This document shows, piece by piece, positions 22,141 through 30,985 of a stretch of 38,079 nt of DNA. The notes beneath the pieces were generated by a model that made no database searches, was not told where the DNA came from, and saw only the letters and a list, made by a program, of their open reading frames with translations. The stretch's first letter is position 1. Each line of letters opens with the position of its first letter. The stretch is taken from the IMG/VR virus record IMGVR_UViG_3300033145_000262, positions 1 through 38,079 of that record; one strand, written 5' to 3'. Source of the stretch: a virus. Position numbers and translations under genes: made by a program.

Positions 22141-22631
22141 TTTTCATTTTGAATTATCATATCTTTTGTATTGCAGATAGTGATATGTTTTCCTATAAGT
22201 TCTTCTTTAGTCTCATTACCTATTAAAGGATTGCAGTCTGCAACAGAAGATACATAGATCTTTAGGTTTTGGCCATCTGCTTCTATACCACAATAAGTCT
22301 TATTGAGCATGCATTCTCTCATTTCTCCAAAGTCTTTGACTGTATTTAGATCAACTTCTTTGAATGGCAGGCCTATGCCATCACTCACAAATATTGTATC
22401 TGACATCTTTTCTATCTTCTGCCATCCTGATCTGCATAGCTTATTTGGCAAAGTGTTATGTATACATTTGCCATTTGGTAGATTATAATATTTAGAAAGA
22501 CTGTCACAATGATATGTCATATATTCTCTTGCTTTGCAATAATGTGTATCATCAGGTGCAACATTGACACCCATGCTGATCAGCAAAGCTATTGTCACAA
22601 TAGCAAATGCTCCGTCTTTTATTTCAACCAA
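22137..22631 (-). CDS. Cys-rich signal-anchor protein of the secreted cluster
   Basis: 164 residues. One N-terminal membrane span (FAIVTIALLISMGVNV) is followed by an extracellular Cys-rich module: DDTHYCKAREYMTYHC, then GKCIHN, KLCRSGWQKI, further paired cysteines (ECMLNKTYC, ADC, IC) and sequons. The DDTHYC...GW(Q)-I arrangement is, from memory, typical of small proteins in DPANN proviruses. Role unknown; membrane-displayed, disulphide-bonded. Overlaps both neighbours (ATGA-type), so the three exported proteins are translated together. Confidence 0.65.
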   Translation of the reverse strand: MVEIKDGAFAIVTIALLISMGVNVAPDDTHYCKAREYMTYHCDSLSKYYNLPNGKCIHNTLPNKLCRSGWQKIEKMSDTIFVSDGIGLPFKEVDLNTVKDFGEMRECMLNKTYCGIEADGQNLKIYVSSVADCNPLIGNETKEELIGKHITICNTKDMIIQNEK

Positions 22632-24087
22632 TTAGATCACCTATCCTTACAAGATTAATATTAACAGAATGAATTATCATATCTCTGTTAGTATTCTCAT
22701 TTTCAACTTGTATGCTTACATTATCACCTTTATTCAAATCTATTATACAAACAACTCCCATGTTTCCAACAGCAGTTGCTGCAGCTCTTCTTGAATAACA
22801 ATCACGGTGCATTGTAACATCATAATTCTGAACTATTGCCGCACTGTATAATCCACCGACATTCTCACTTAAAAAACTTATTGCAAAGTTTGCATGATAC
22901 ATCCCCTCTACTTGTGCTGTAAGATAACTTCCCCTTTCAGGATCTCCTCTTGTGAATGTAAAGCCATTAAGTTCTCCAGCAGTCATATTAGTCAAATTAT
23001 AATATATATCTGCTGCATCTATATTAAATTCCCATGGATCATCTGCTGAGGTATAATTCCACATCTCACCATAGATCTGATTTCCAGTAAAGTTTCCAGA
23101 CACATTAAGATCTCCACCAATAAAGGTATCATTAATAACACTTAAACTTTTTACAACAACACCATCTCCTATATCTATCTCTGGAAGCACAAGAACTATT
23201 CCAGAACTTGCATGAACTCTTGTTACAATACCCATTTCTATATTATAATCAGGATAGTTTGTTGTTTCATTGCTCATATTTCCATAAGGTGTAAGATAAA
23301 GTTTATCTCCCTCTGTCCACATGCTTGTGTCTAAGTCATGTACATATCCAAAAGTTGTCACAGGACAGATAGCATTATCATTACAGAATGGTATAGTTAC
23401 AACAGCAGGACTGTGAAATTTAGTACCATTACTTGCATTAGCAAGAGCTATTGTTGGCATTTCTCCTTGTGAACCTACAAGATAAACAACATCTCCTGCA
23501 TAGATAATATCTCCTTGTATGTTCTTTCCAACACCAGTAAGTTCCTGACCGACCTGATAAACATTTCCAAGGCCAGTTACTACATTGAGTGTTTGTTGAT
23601 CTGCATTCCAACAAACTAACCCCTCTGTTGTATCATCAGTACATCCAGAAGTATTGAATATCATTGTATTTATATTTGTGATGTTTGTATTGTTCATTTC
23701 AAAATTACTGTTTACAATTATATCAGAGAGTCCTGTTATGATATGTACAAATAGATCAACAAAATATCCTTTTTTCCATAATCTATCAGCAGATCCTATT
23801 GACTCAGTATTGTTTGCACCAGGTAATATACTCACATTATATGTTACATTCTGAGAGCATTCCCAATTATAATATGTCCCATCACTTGCTCCTCTGCATG
23901 CAAGAGGATCTGTAATGCCTCCAACACTCAATGTTGAATTAGCATAAACATGATTTCCTGATAGATTGCTTGCATTGATCAACTCATAATAATTGTCAAA
24001 GTCCCAATCGTCATATGGCACATCATATGCAATGACTCCTGCAATTAGTATCAACATGATTGTTAATAATATTAATTTCCTTTTCAT
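22624..24087 (-). CDS. Secreted fibre-like glycoprotein with C1q-like C-terminal domain
   Basis: 487 residues. Signal peptide KRKLILLTIMLILIAGVIA, then about 20 sequons. SIGSADRLWKKGYF is the fibre-type strand repeat of phages; residues ~165-300 (VYQVGQELTGVGKN, AGDVVYLVGSQG, YLTPYGNMSNE, GIVTRVHASSGIVLV) match a widespread phage head/tail-fibre domain. The last ~120 residues (GMYHANFAISFL, YSAAIVQNYDV, IDLNKGDNVSIQVEN) resemble a C1q/TNF jelly roll. A fibre with a Sec signal is unexpected, since virions assemble in the cytoplasm. Confidence 0.68.
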   Translation of the reverse strand: MKRKLILLTIMLILIAGVIAYDVPYDDWDFDNYYELINASNLSGNHVYANSTLSVGGITDPLACRGASDGTYYNWECSQNVTYNVSILPGANNTESIGSADRLWKKGYFVDLFVHIITGLSDIIVNSNFEMNNTNITNINTMIFNTSGCTDDTTEGLVCWNADQQTLNVVTGLGNVYQVGQELTGVGKNIQGDIIYAGDVVYLVGSQGEMPTIALANASNGTKFHSPAVVTIPFCNDNAICPVTTFGYVHDLDTSMWTEGDKLYLTPYGNMSNETTNYPDYNIEMGIVTRVHASSGIVLVLPEIDIGDGVVVKSLSVINDTFIGGDLNVSGNFTGNQIYGEMWNYTSADDPWEFNIDAADIYYNLTNMTAGELNGFTFTRGDPERGSYLTAQVEGMYHANFAISFLSENVGGLYSAAIVQNYDVTMHRDCYSRRAAATAVGNMGVVCIIDLNKGDNVSIQVENENTNRDMIIHSVNINLVRIGDLIG

Positions 24088-24347
24088 TTAATATACCTCA
24101 CATCAATCTTATGCCTATCCAACAACCTGCTCAGGAATGTTATATTATTCCCTGAGACTGTATAATCGTCTGTCTTTCTCAATGTCTGCTTATCAAGAGT
24201 GACTGTGATCTCTCCTTTTGCTTGAGTAACATTTGTTGCAGCTAATACTCTATTTGTATCTCCATCAGATCCTGATGCATTGGCTCCAGTGAATTGCTCT
24301 AAAGCCATTTCAACTCCAAACACTGGCTGTAACATTATATTACTCAT
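24084..24347 (-). CDS. Small beta-domain structural protein
   Basis: 87 residues. The C-terminal half (GEITVTLDKQTLRKTDDYTV, then ITFLSRLLDRHKIDVRYI) is a compact beta domain with the DYTVSGNNITF pattern found in many phage fibre and decoration proteins. It is coupled to both neighbours. It may form a head fibre base or accessory together with the gene at 24347; function unproven. Confidence 0.55.
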   Translation of the reverse strand: MSNIMLQPVFGVEMALEQFTGANASGSDGDTNRVLAATNVTQAKGEITVTLDKQTLRKTDDYTVSGNNITFLSRLLDRHKIDVRYIK

Positions 24348-24649
24348 TATGTCACCATATATTTTATTTGTATCTTAATGCTGCCTTTAATCGGCTGCAT
24401 CCTAGTAGTTTTAGGGCTCATTATGATCTCAACTGCCTGACTTGTTTTTGGCTTGATCTCTTCAATGCCAAGTGTTATGGAAAGGTCTGATCCTATGATC
24501 TCTAATCCAACACTAATTGGGAATTTGATATTATTATAGAGATAGATTGTTTTTGTTGAGCTCTGGCCTGCTGGAATAGGATCAAATTCTATTGATCCCT
24601 CAATTGGCTCTGACATATTCTTATCATGGAACAGACTTATTTCATTCAT
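24347..24649 (-). CDS. Ig-like beta-sandwich protein
   Basis: 100 residues, a single immunoglobulin-like sandwich resembling MSP/ASPM-type domains: EFDPIPAGQSSTKTIYLYNN, then GLEIIGSDLSITLGIEEI and QAVEIIMSPKTTRMQPIKG. The pattern (value, P-x-G, strand, x-N-x-x) is that of intracellular Ig folds. It lies between the minor head protein and exported fibres; probable virion accessory. The start overlaps the MuF-like gene by eight bases. Confidence 0.6.
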   Translation of the reverse strand: MNEISLFHDKNMSEPIEGSIEFDPIPAGQSSTKTIYLYNNIKFPISVGLEIIGSDLSITLGIEEIKPKTSQAVEIIMSPKTTRMQPIKGSIKIQIKYMVT

Positions 24650-25496
24650 TAATATCAGCCTCTAGCTTATCAAGAACTCTGCTTTTTCTTTCCAAAATCT
24701 CTAGTTCTTTCTCTTTGATTTCTTGATCAACATTACTCTTGACCTCATTCTCTTTCTTCTCAACTTGCATGATCATAGCTTTTGTTTCATGAGCCTTATT
24801 CTGTAGATCCTTTTTTATCTTTGCCAATCTATCAAGACTTGCCTTTTGTTCTATATCTTCTTTTCTAGCATACCTGGTTACTGTCCTGCAATAGGGATGG
24901 AATGGTGGTGTCTGCGCATGGATTGTATCTCCTTTCACAATAACACTGAACTCCTCATCAACTGGTATGGCCTTGTGCTTTGCTCCATATTTTGTGTCCA
25001 TCTTGTTGCATATCTCTGAGGTATTCTTATCCTCCAGGACATCTAGATACTTGAACAGATCCAGGCCTGATTGCATTGCTCCTTGATATGTTCCGGCTTC
25101 GCTTGCTCTTTGGCCCTCAGTCCTTAATACTGTTTTGAGCCTGTTTGAGTATTTGTTCTCTTTGAAAATACTCTTTACTCTCTTCTTTAGTACCTCAGTA
25201 GTCTCTCCATTCAATAATCCTCTAGAGATCTCCTGCCTTATATCATTTCCAATCTGATCTGTATTCTGCTCCAGATTGTTGAAAACATAATCTTGTAAGA
25301 AATTGAGCTCTCTATCATTAGATACAAAGTTCATATCAAATTTGATGCCTGCAACTTCCAAACCCCCTTTATATTCATTGGCCACCCATTCATTGATCTG
25401 GGATTTAAACCTAGCAAGATTAATTATCTTAGAGAACTTGCTAACAAGATAGTCAATTATATCCTTTCCCTCAATCTTATTGATCTCCATAATCAT
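24642..25496 (-). CDS. Minor head protein, Mu F / SPP1 gp7-like
   Basis: 284 residues. Family core at ~125-210: VLRTEGQRASEAGTYQGA, YLDVLEDKNTSEICNKMD, and TPPFHPYCRTVTRYARK. In SPP1 the homologue gp7 binds the portal and travels with the DNA. A long coiled coil rich in Lys and Glu forms the C-terminal ~75 residues. It directly follows the portal (ATGA overlap), which is the canonical order. Confidence 0.85.
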   Translation of the reverse strand: MIMEINKIEGKDIIDYLVSKFSKIINLARFKSQINEWVANEYKGGLEVAGIKFDMNFVSNDRELNFLQDYVFNNLEQNTDQIGNDIRQEISRGLLNGETTEVLKKRVKSIFKENKYSNRLKTVLRTEGQRASEAGTYQGAMQSGLDLFKYLDVLEDKNTSEICNKMDTKYGAKHKAIPVDEEFSVIVKGDTIHAQTPPFHPYCRTVTRYARKEDIEQKASLDRLAKIKKDLQNKAHETKAMIMQVEKKENEVKSNVDQEIKEKELEILERKSRVLDKLEADINE

Positions 25497-27238
25497 GCTT
25501 GTGGTGTTTTGTCCAACTCTTCAACAATCAGATCCCCAATACTGTCAATATAATCATCCAACTCTTTTAATTGGATATTCGCCCTTTTCTCTATATCATC
25601 AATATTCTCTTTTGGAGTTTCTTCTGGATCAGCTTTGCTGCTCCAATCAGCTCCTTTTGATTTTGTCTGTTTCTCTGTTTTCTTTGCAGACTTATCAGGC
25701 TCCTCATTATCTGGCAGCTTATCTTTGTCCTTGTTTGTATCTGGATCATCATCTGTAATATCTTCATTCTTTTTTGGATCAACTGGATTATTAGGATCTT
25801 GTCCTGGCATATTCACATTGAATGTATTTGCTCCTGCAGCCCATTGTTGTGGTGGTTGATCTCCCCATTCAACAGGATCTAAACCCTCTTGCTGTCTAAC
25901 TTCATTTACAGTCCTCTGGCCTGACTTGATCTGCAGATCAAATAACTCTGTCTTGGATCTCTCAAAATCAACATCTGGAGCTTTATACTTAAACTGATAT
26001 TTTGGTACTTCAATATCCTCTCCTTTTTCATTCTTGATTGTTGCATTATATCCAAATTCACTCACAATGTCAGCATTATATCTGTTCTCAAGAAGTCTAA
26101 GCTTTGGATTGATCGCTTTCTTTCTGAACACTTTTGATTGTACAATCTGATTAGCAGATCCTTTTGCATCCTCAGTATAACCTAGCTCTACTGGTGTAAC
26201 ACCTAATACAGCCCAGACCATCTTGGTCCACCATTTCTGTTTTTCAAGAAGCTCTAGCTCTACACTTGTGAACTCTATCCTTTCAAATTTAGGAATATAA
26301 TTTACTATTGGCACTTTATGCTGTTGCTTTCTCCAGTTGCCAAACTCATCCTTTGTCCTCTGTATTTCAAACCATTGATCCTTGAAAGCATTGAGTTCTG
26401 ATACATCACCTGCATCTATTCCTATGATCCCTTTAGGCACATTGTTGTCATTGAAGTATTCAAGATCACTGTCAATCATGTAAAGCAATGTCTGGATATT
26501 CTTAGCCAATACCTGCACTGCACTGTATCCATAAATATCATCTGATCTTATAAGATCCTGCAGCCATACTAATTCTTTAAGTCCGAATGGAATTGGCAAC
26601 GGACCTGCTATCCATCCATACTGGAAATAAGCAGCTGTCTCTCTGACTATATGCTGTGGAACATGCTGGAATGGATTAACTACTTCTGATGGATTATCAA
26701 CAATTTTCTTTGGTAGAATAAGATCATCTCTAAATGTCATCATGCCATGTATGTCTGGGTTCTTTGTGAATGTTGCTGCATCTCTTGCAACAATCTCTGA
26801 CATCTCTCCTTTGAGATTGAACATCTTGATTAGAACTCCAGTGTTTGTCTCAATTAGATCTCTGATAACTGGCTTTACGAATACATCCTCATAGCTTTCA
26901 TTATTGCTGTTCGGGTTCAAGAAGAAGTTTTTAATATGATTTCTTTCTGATGGATTATCTTCTTTCTCATCAAGAAGTGGATTAAGAATAATGTCCCATT
27001 CAACGCTTGCTATCTCTGCTGTGATTGTGCTTGTGCACATCTCAACATATGGTGTTTGCGCCAGATACCTGACATAATCCATGTTGGCAAATCGTGGATA
27101 GCCAAATGGTGGCTTGTATAAGAATTTTGGAATGTAAGCTTTATGCAGGCCAGCCCTTTCCTCTCTTGTATTTTGTCCTATGAGAGATATTGCTGGTACT
27201 GCTTTTTGTCCGAAAATGAGTGATTTAAGTGATACCAT
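25493..27238 (-). CDS. Portal protein
   Basis: 581 residues from ATG 27238 (VSLKSLIFGQK); a GTG at 27262, placed 26 bases after the TATA box, would give a leaderless 589-residue form. The body matches HK97-type portals: DYVRYLAQTPYVEMCTSTI, LEYFNDNNVPKGIIGID, WTKMVWAVLGVTPVELGYTE, and LRLLENRYNADIVSEFGY. The C-terminal ~110 residues are acidic and disordered, ending in a helix. It forms the dodecameric DNA gate that docks the terminase. Confidence 0.86.
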   Translation of the reverse strand: MVSLKSLIFGQKAVPAISLIGQNTREERAGLHKAYIPKFLYKPPFGYPRFANMDYVRYLAQTPYVEMCTSTITAEIASVEWDIILNPLLDEKEDNPSERNHIKNFFLNPNSNNESYEDVFVKPVIRDLIETNTGVLIKMFNLKGEMSEIVARDAATFTKNPDIHGMMTFRDDLILPKKIVDNPSEVVNPFQHVPQHIVRETAAYFQYGWIAGPLPIPFGLKELVWLQDLIRSDDIYGYSAVQVLAKNIQTLLYMIDSDLEYFNDNNVPKGIIGIDAGDVSELNAFKDQWFEIQRTKDEFGNWRKQQHKVPIVNYIPKFERIEFTSVELELLEKQKWWTKMVWAVLGVTPVELGYTEDAKGSANQIVQSKVFRKKAINPKLRLLENRYNADIVSEFGYNATIKNEKGEDIEVPKYQFKYKAPDVDFERSKTELFDLQIKSGQRTVNEVRQQEGLDPVEWGDQPPQQWAAGANTFNVNMPGQDPNNPVDPKKNEDITDDDPDTNKDKDKLPDNEEPDKSAKKTEKQTKSKGADWSSKADPEETPKENIDDIEKRANIQLKELDDYIDSIGDLIVEELDKTPQA

Positions 27239-27278
27239 AAGTATGATCAGGGGTGCATACACAGAATTATTGATTATA

Positions 27279-27300
27279 CATTTATATACTTTGTTAAGCT
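27279..27300 (-). promoter_or_regulatory. Shared late-type promoter, copy A (portal operon)
   Basis: Minus strand AGCTTAACAAAG followed by TATATAAA (27288-27281), four bases behind the terminase stop. First T of the box is 26 bases from the GTG at 27262 and 50 bases from ATG 27238. Nearly identical to copy B. Confidence 0.75.
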
Positions 27301-27304
27301 CAAG

Positions 27305-28813
27305 CTATACAAAACCCCATGCCAGCTCTTTTCCTTTCCAGATCATATAAGTTAAGGCATCATTGAAATCTGGGCTTTTATCCTCTGGATCCTTTACTTT
27401 TTTCTTGCTAGTTCCACTCATCATCTCCCATTTCATTGCCAGCAACTGATTTTTTAATCTTCTGTATTTCATATCATCTTTGATATGATACAGACTTATG
27501 TTGTTATGAGCAAGTAGATCTTTGAGTCTAAAGTTATTCTCTGCTTTCTTATTGATAAACTCTTCTTTCTTTATTGCACTCTCTCCATAATGACATCCAT
27601 TAACAACAATATTGTTCATGTTCCAATCATCTCTGATCTCTTTGCTTCTTGATAATGCACCTGCTCCTATGCCTATCCGGTCCCAATTTATTCTACCGGG
27701 AACAGTTGGACCAATGAACTTTTTAGCTTTGTTCATTGTTCTACCAACAATCTGCATCTGTTCACTCTTTGGTTCTGAGAACATTCCATATAGCTCATAT
27801 TTCTCTTTGTAATTAACTCCCCACATGATAACTGTCTCATCAATTCCTTTGTCTGCTGGATCGCAACTGATGATCCTTTTATAATCCATGACATCCTTTT
27901 TGGCTTTGACTACCTCACTACTTTTATATTTATCTGGATGCAAAAGGATCTCTTCTATAGCAATGAGCTCATCTTCAAGATTAAATACTCTGTTCTCTGC
28001 TTTCTCTATATCACTCAGTTTATGCAAACTGTCTGGAGCCTCATCTGGAAATCGTGACTCATACAGAACAATAAACTCTAGTGTCTCTTTGCCTCCAAGC
28101 TCTTCTGCCATCTCATCAATGAATGCTTTTGTTGTCCTGCCCTCTTTGATCCCAACTTTATATCCTATCTCTATTCTTTCAAATCTATTGCTGATGCTAT
28201 GATCAAATGCTTTTGTATCTCTGTCCCATGGATTGAATAATTCAATGAGTATTGCATTCTCTGGATCATCCCCAAGCATTCTTGTGATCTTGGCATATGC
28301 TTCTCTGCTGATCATTGCTGCCTCATCCATAATCACTAGATCTCCACCATGGCCCATTGCTGCAAATCCTTTGCCGAATGCACTTACAACTCTATACTCG
28401 CATCCATTGCTAAATGTCATTCTGTCTCTGCTTGCCTGTTGTTTTATTCTTTCTGCTCCTCTTGCAGTGAGCTCTGCTATGCTCAATAGCTCAGGGCAAG
28501 ATAGAATAAGCTCAGTCATGTAATCCCTAATCAATCCAGCCTGTTCTTTCTCTGGACCAATAAATTTTATCTTTTTGTTTTTATTGAGCAAGATATATAT
28601 TGCCACTCCTACTGCTACGCATTGTGTCTTGCCATATCTTGTATATGCACTGATGTTTAGTCTTTTGACTTCAGAAAAACCTATCTTTCTCACTAGCAAG
28701 CATTGTGTTGGTGTCAGGTTCTGTGCTGCCTTTACATTATCAAATAGAAGCTTGCAGAGGTTCTTTACATCCCTCCTCTCCAGCAATATTCTGATCAGCT
28801 CTTTTCTTTTCAT
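27305..28813 (-). CDS. terL: Terminase large subunit
   Basis: 502 residues from ATG 28813, behind GGTGG (a GTG at 28852 adds 13 residues). ATPase: Walker A-like TRYGKTQ (58-64), Walker B DLVIMDEAAM (~158-167), then a coupling region near LFNPWDRDT. RNase H-like nuclease: CDPADKG (317-323), a central Asp in RINWDRIGIG, and DFNDALTYMIW near the C-terminus. It packages DNA through the portal using ATP and cuts concatemers. Order TerS-TerL-portal is canonical. Confidence 0.9.
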   Translation of the reverse strand: MKRKELIRILLERRDVKNLCKLLFDNVKAAQNLTPTQCLLVRKIGFSEVKRLNISAYTRYGKTQCVAVGVAIYILLNKNKKIKFIGPEKEQAGLIRDYMTELILSCPELLSIAELTARGAERIKQQASRDRMTFSNGCEYRVVSAFGKGFAAMGHGGDLVIMDEAAMISREAYAKITRMLGDDPENAILIELFNPWDRDTKAFDHSISNRFERIEIGYKVGIKEGRTTKAFIDEMAEELGGKETLEFIVLYESRFPDEAPDSLHKLSDIEKAENRVFNLEDELIAIEEILLHPDKYKSSEVVKAKKDVMDYKRIISCDPADKGIDETVIMWGVNYKEKYELYGMFSEPKSEQMQIVGRTMNKAKKFIGPTVPGRINWDRIGIGAGALSRSKEIRDDWNMNNIVVNGCHYGESAIKKEEFINKKAENNFRLKDLLAHNNISLYHIKDDMKYRRLKNQLLAMKWEMMSGTSKKKVKDPEDKSPDFNDALTYMIWKGKELAWGFV

Positions 28814-28861
28814 TGTCCACCGTCTGTATTGCCATTTTGTCCGTCGTTTCACCGGCTGTAC

Positions 28862-28999
28862 TCAATCCTTTAAAAACCCTCTTTTCCACTTGCCTCCCTC
28901 TGAACACCAACACTGCTTACAGCAACCACTATTATTCAATATTCTCCTCGTTCCACAATAGCCACAATTATCTCTGATCAGCTTTTTTGTCTTTTCCAT
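28862..28999 (-). CDS. 45-residue zinc-ribbon microprotein between TerS and TerL
   Basis: ATG 28999 lies inside the end of the TerS gene in another frame, and the stop is 9 bases before the GTG of TerL. The peptide has C-G-Y-C-G, 10 residues, then C-C-K-Q-C-W-C, a credible zinc ribbon, and a basic C-terminus (KWKRGFLKD). It overlaps TerS by 32 bases. It may help packaging by binding DNA; function is not known. Confidence 0.5.
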   Translation of the reverse strand: MEKTKKLIRDNCGYCGTRRILNNSGCCKQCWCSEGGKWKRGFLKD

Positions 29000-29465
29000 C
29001 TTTCTCTTTTTCCTTAATCTCATCCCAAATATCATCAACCCTCTGATCAGTAACATCCTCAACCTGAGTTGGTGCTCTCCTATTAACTCCAGCATCAAAG
29101 AGCCAGTCATTCCATTCTTTCATGAGCTTAGCTGCATTATACTTGTCCTTATTATTCGGACTCTCCAAGAGTTCGGTAACAACCTTATTGAAAGTAAGCT
29201 CTGTTCTTATGGCCACATCCTCTCCTATCTGGCTGAACAATTCTTTTTTTAATACCTTAATATCATGGCTGATCTGGGAATGTGTCACACCATACCTACC
29301 TGCCAGTTTAGTTGGGCTTACAGCTCCAGGGCTTCCAACAGTTTTTATCATGCCCAGTATCTCTGCTCTCCTGACTTTGTAAGTGTATGTCTTTGGATCT
29401 ATCTTTTCTTCTTTCTCTGGAATTGGAACCTTTGAATATATAATTTTATTTTTCTCGTTAGCCAT
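28968..29465 (-). CDS. terS: Probable terminase small subunit
   Basis: 165 residues. Residues ~45-75 hold a helix-turn-helix (VSPTKLAGRYGVTHSQIS, then HDIKVLKKELF), followed by a helical oligomerisation-like segment and a charged C-terminus (DIWDEIKEKEKDG) that could touch TerL. Small terminases recognise the pac or cos DNA and are poorly conserved; HTH plus position just upstream of TerL is the evidence. Starts at 29465, overlapping the methyltransferase stop. Confidence 0.72.
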   Translation of the reverse strand: MANEKNKIIYSKVPIPEKEEKIDPKTYTYKVRRAEILGMIKTVGSPGAVSPTKLAGRYGVTHSQISHDIKVLKKELFSQIGEDVAIRTELTFNKVVTELLESPNNKDKYNAAKLMKEWNDWLFDAGVNRRAPTQVEDVTDQRVDDIWDEIKEKEKDGKDKKADQR

Positions 29466-30390
29466 TGTTATTCTCCAAGCACTTCTTTATGCTCTTTGCC
29501 AGATGGTATGCCATGTTTACTGGCACTGCATTTCCTATCTGGCCATACATGTCATTGAGGCTGCCTGCAAACATATAATTATCTGGAAAGGTTTGTATTC
29601 TTGCTGCTTCTCTTACGCTGATCAGTCTGTCATATATTGGGTGCACATACCTGCCTGATTTGGTTATTGTGCATGCATATGTTTTCTTGAGCTTTATTCC
29701 TGCGCTTCCAAATGTGCTTATCTTTTGTCCCTCTTTGAGAAATGTAAATTTTTTCATTTGCTTTCTGCTTTTTGAATATATATGCTGCATGGTCTCGTCC
29801 TCTTCATATGGTAGGTCCATGACGTCCATTAGATATTTTTTATGTTGGATTGGTTCTGGATATTTGTAGTCCTGTTTTATTCTTTTTGCTATGATGATCA
29901 CTCGTTGTCTTTTTTGTGGTACATTATAATTGAAGCTGTTGAGTATCTTTGCTTGCACTGAATATCCTCTTTTTCCAAAGTCCTCTACTATCTGATTGTA
30001 CACAAAGCCTCCCTCTCTTGTTTTCATTGTATACAGTCCTTTGACATTCTCTATAAGACATATTTTGGGCCTTGTTATGTCAACTATATTTAGGTAGTCC
30101 ATAAACAATGTGTTTCTTGCATCTTTAGGATCTCTTTTGCCTGCCATGCTGAACCCCTGGCATGATGGCCCTCCTACCATCACATCAATCTTTTTGAGAC
30201 CATCAAAGTCTTTCTCTGTTGCTTGGGTTATATCTTTCTTGATCAGTCTCTTGTCCTTGTCGTTCTTAAGGATGGTCTCTATTGCTGGCTTCCAGTTCTC
30301 AATAAATCCTTTGTTCTCAAAGTCTGCCTTTTCAAGTCCTAAACTGAGCCCTCCTGCTCCTGCAAACACATCTATGTATTTATATTTCAT
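29458..30390 (-). CDS. DNA (cytosine-5) methyltransferase
   Basis: 310 residues, with all main motifs: I DVFAGAGGLS (7-16), IV GGPSCQGFS with Cys77, VI ENV (114-116), VIII QKRQRV (159-164), IX RLISVREAARIQTFPDNY (255-272), X QIGNAVPVNMA (284-294). Motif IV has Ser where most enzymes have Pro before Cys. It is slightly shorter than M.HhaI. The target sequence cannot be read. It probably modifies viral DNA to evade host restriction; no partner nuclease gene is seen. The start overlaps the ParB-like stop (ATGA). Confidence 0.9.
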   Translation of the reverse strand: MKYKYIDVFAGAGGLSLGLEKADFENKGFIENWKPAIETILKNDKDKRLIKKDITQATEKDFDGLKKIDVMVGGPSCQGFSMAGKRDPKDARNTLFMDYLNIVDITRPKICLIENVKGLYTMKTREGGFVYNQIVEDFGKRGYSVQAKILNSFNYNVPQKRQRVIIIAKRIKQDYKYPEPIQHKKYLMDVMDLPYEEDETMQHIYSKSRKQMKKFTFLKEGQKISTFGSAGIKLKKTYACTITKSGRYVHPIYDRLISVREAARIQTFPDNYMFAGSLNDMYGQIGNAVPVNMAYHLAKSIKKCLENNNG

Positions 30391-30983
30391 TTGTCCACCA
30401 CTATAAAATAATCAACTATCTCCAGGATCATGTTTGTGTCTCCGAATTTCTCCTTGATCTTGTCCAGTTGATCTGGCAATAATGCTATCTTGAGCTGCCT
30501 TATGTTCACTCCTTTGTCTTTCAGATCCTCGTCCATCTTTCTCAGCACTAGATATTGTTCCATCTCTACATCTTTGAGCTTCATTATATCATCAAAGTAT
30601 TGCTCTTTCTTTCCCATGAGCATAGCAAGATCTTTGAAGCTTCCGCTTACTGCTAGTATCTTATCAAAATCCTGTATGTCCTTGTCTATGTTATGCTGTC
30701 CCTTAAGCTTGTTCATGATCTGCCTTAGCATCAGCCTATCAACTTCTTTTACATTCAGGACAAAAACAGATACATATTCCATGCCAAGCTCTTTTGCTGC
30801 TTTCCATCTATGGAAACCATCAGCTATGATCATATCCTTGTTTGTTATGATCGGCACAATAAATCCAAATCTCTTTATGCCCTCTTTCAATGCTTCAAAC
30901 TCCTCCTTGCCCATTATATTTGGGTTTGTCTCATCTGGAATTATATCATCAACCTTTACTTTTCTTATCTCTGGAATTTCCAT
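30387..30983 (-). CDS. ParB-like protein beside methyltransferase and terminase
   Basis: 198 residues from ATG 30983, behind GAGGT. The N-terminal domain matches ParB/sulfiredoxin: KVDDIIPDETNPNIM, EALKEGIKRFGFIVPI, IIADGFHRWKAAKELG. The rest is helical (LKGQHNIDKDIQDFDKIL) with a possible helix-turn-helix region, and ends EIVDYFIVVDK. Such proteins often accompany phage methyltransferases and terminases; they may bind DNA and CTP. Only distantly similar to the gene at 1-321. Confidence 0.82.
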   Translation of the reverse strand: MEIPEIRKVKVDDIIPDETNPNIMGKEEFEALKEGIKRFGFIVPIITNKDMIIADGFHRWKAAKELGMEYVSVFVLNVKEVDRLMLRQIMNKLKGQHNIDKDIQDFDKILAVSGSFKDLAMLMGKKEQYFDDIMKLKDVEMEQYLVLRKMDEDLKDKGVNIRQLKIALLPDQLDKIKEKFGDTNMILEIVDYFIVVDK

Positions 30984-30985
30984 CT

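Noticed and set aside
28862-29110. Longer 82-residue form of the zinc microprotein
   Set aside because: The part before residue 38 is only the TerS gene read in another frame; the Cys-rich part from ATG 28999 is kept.
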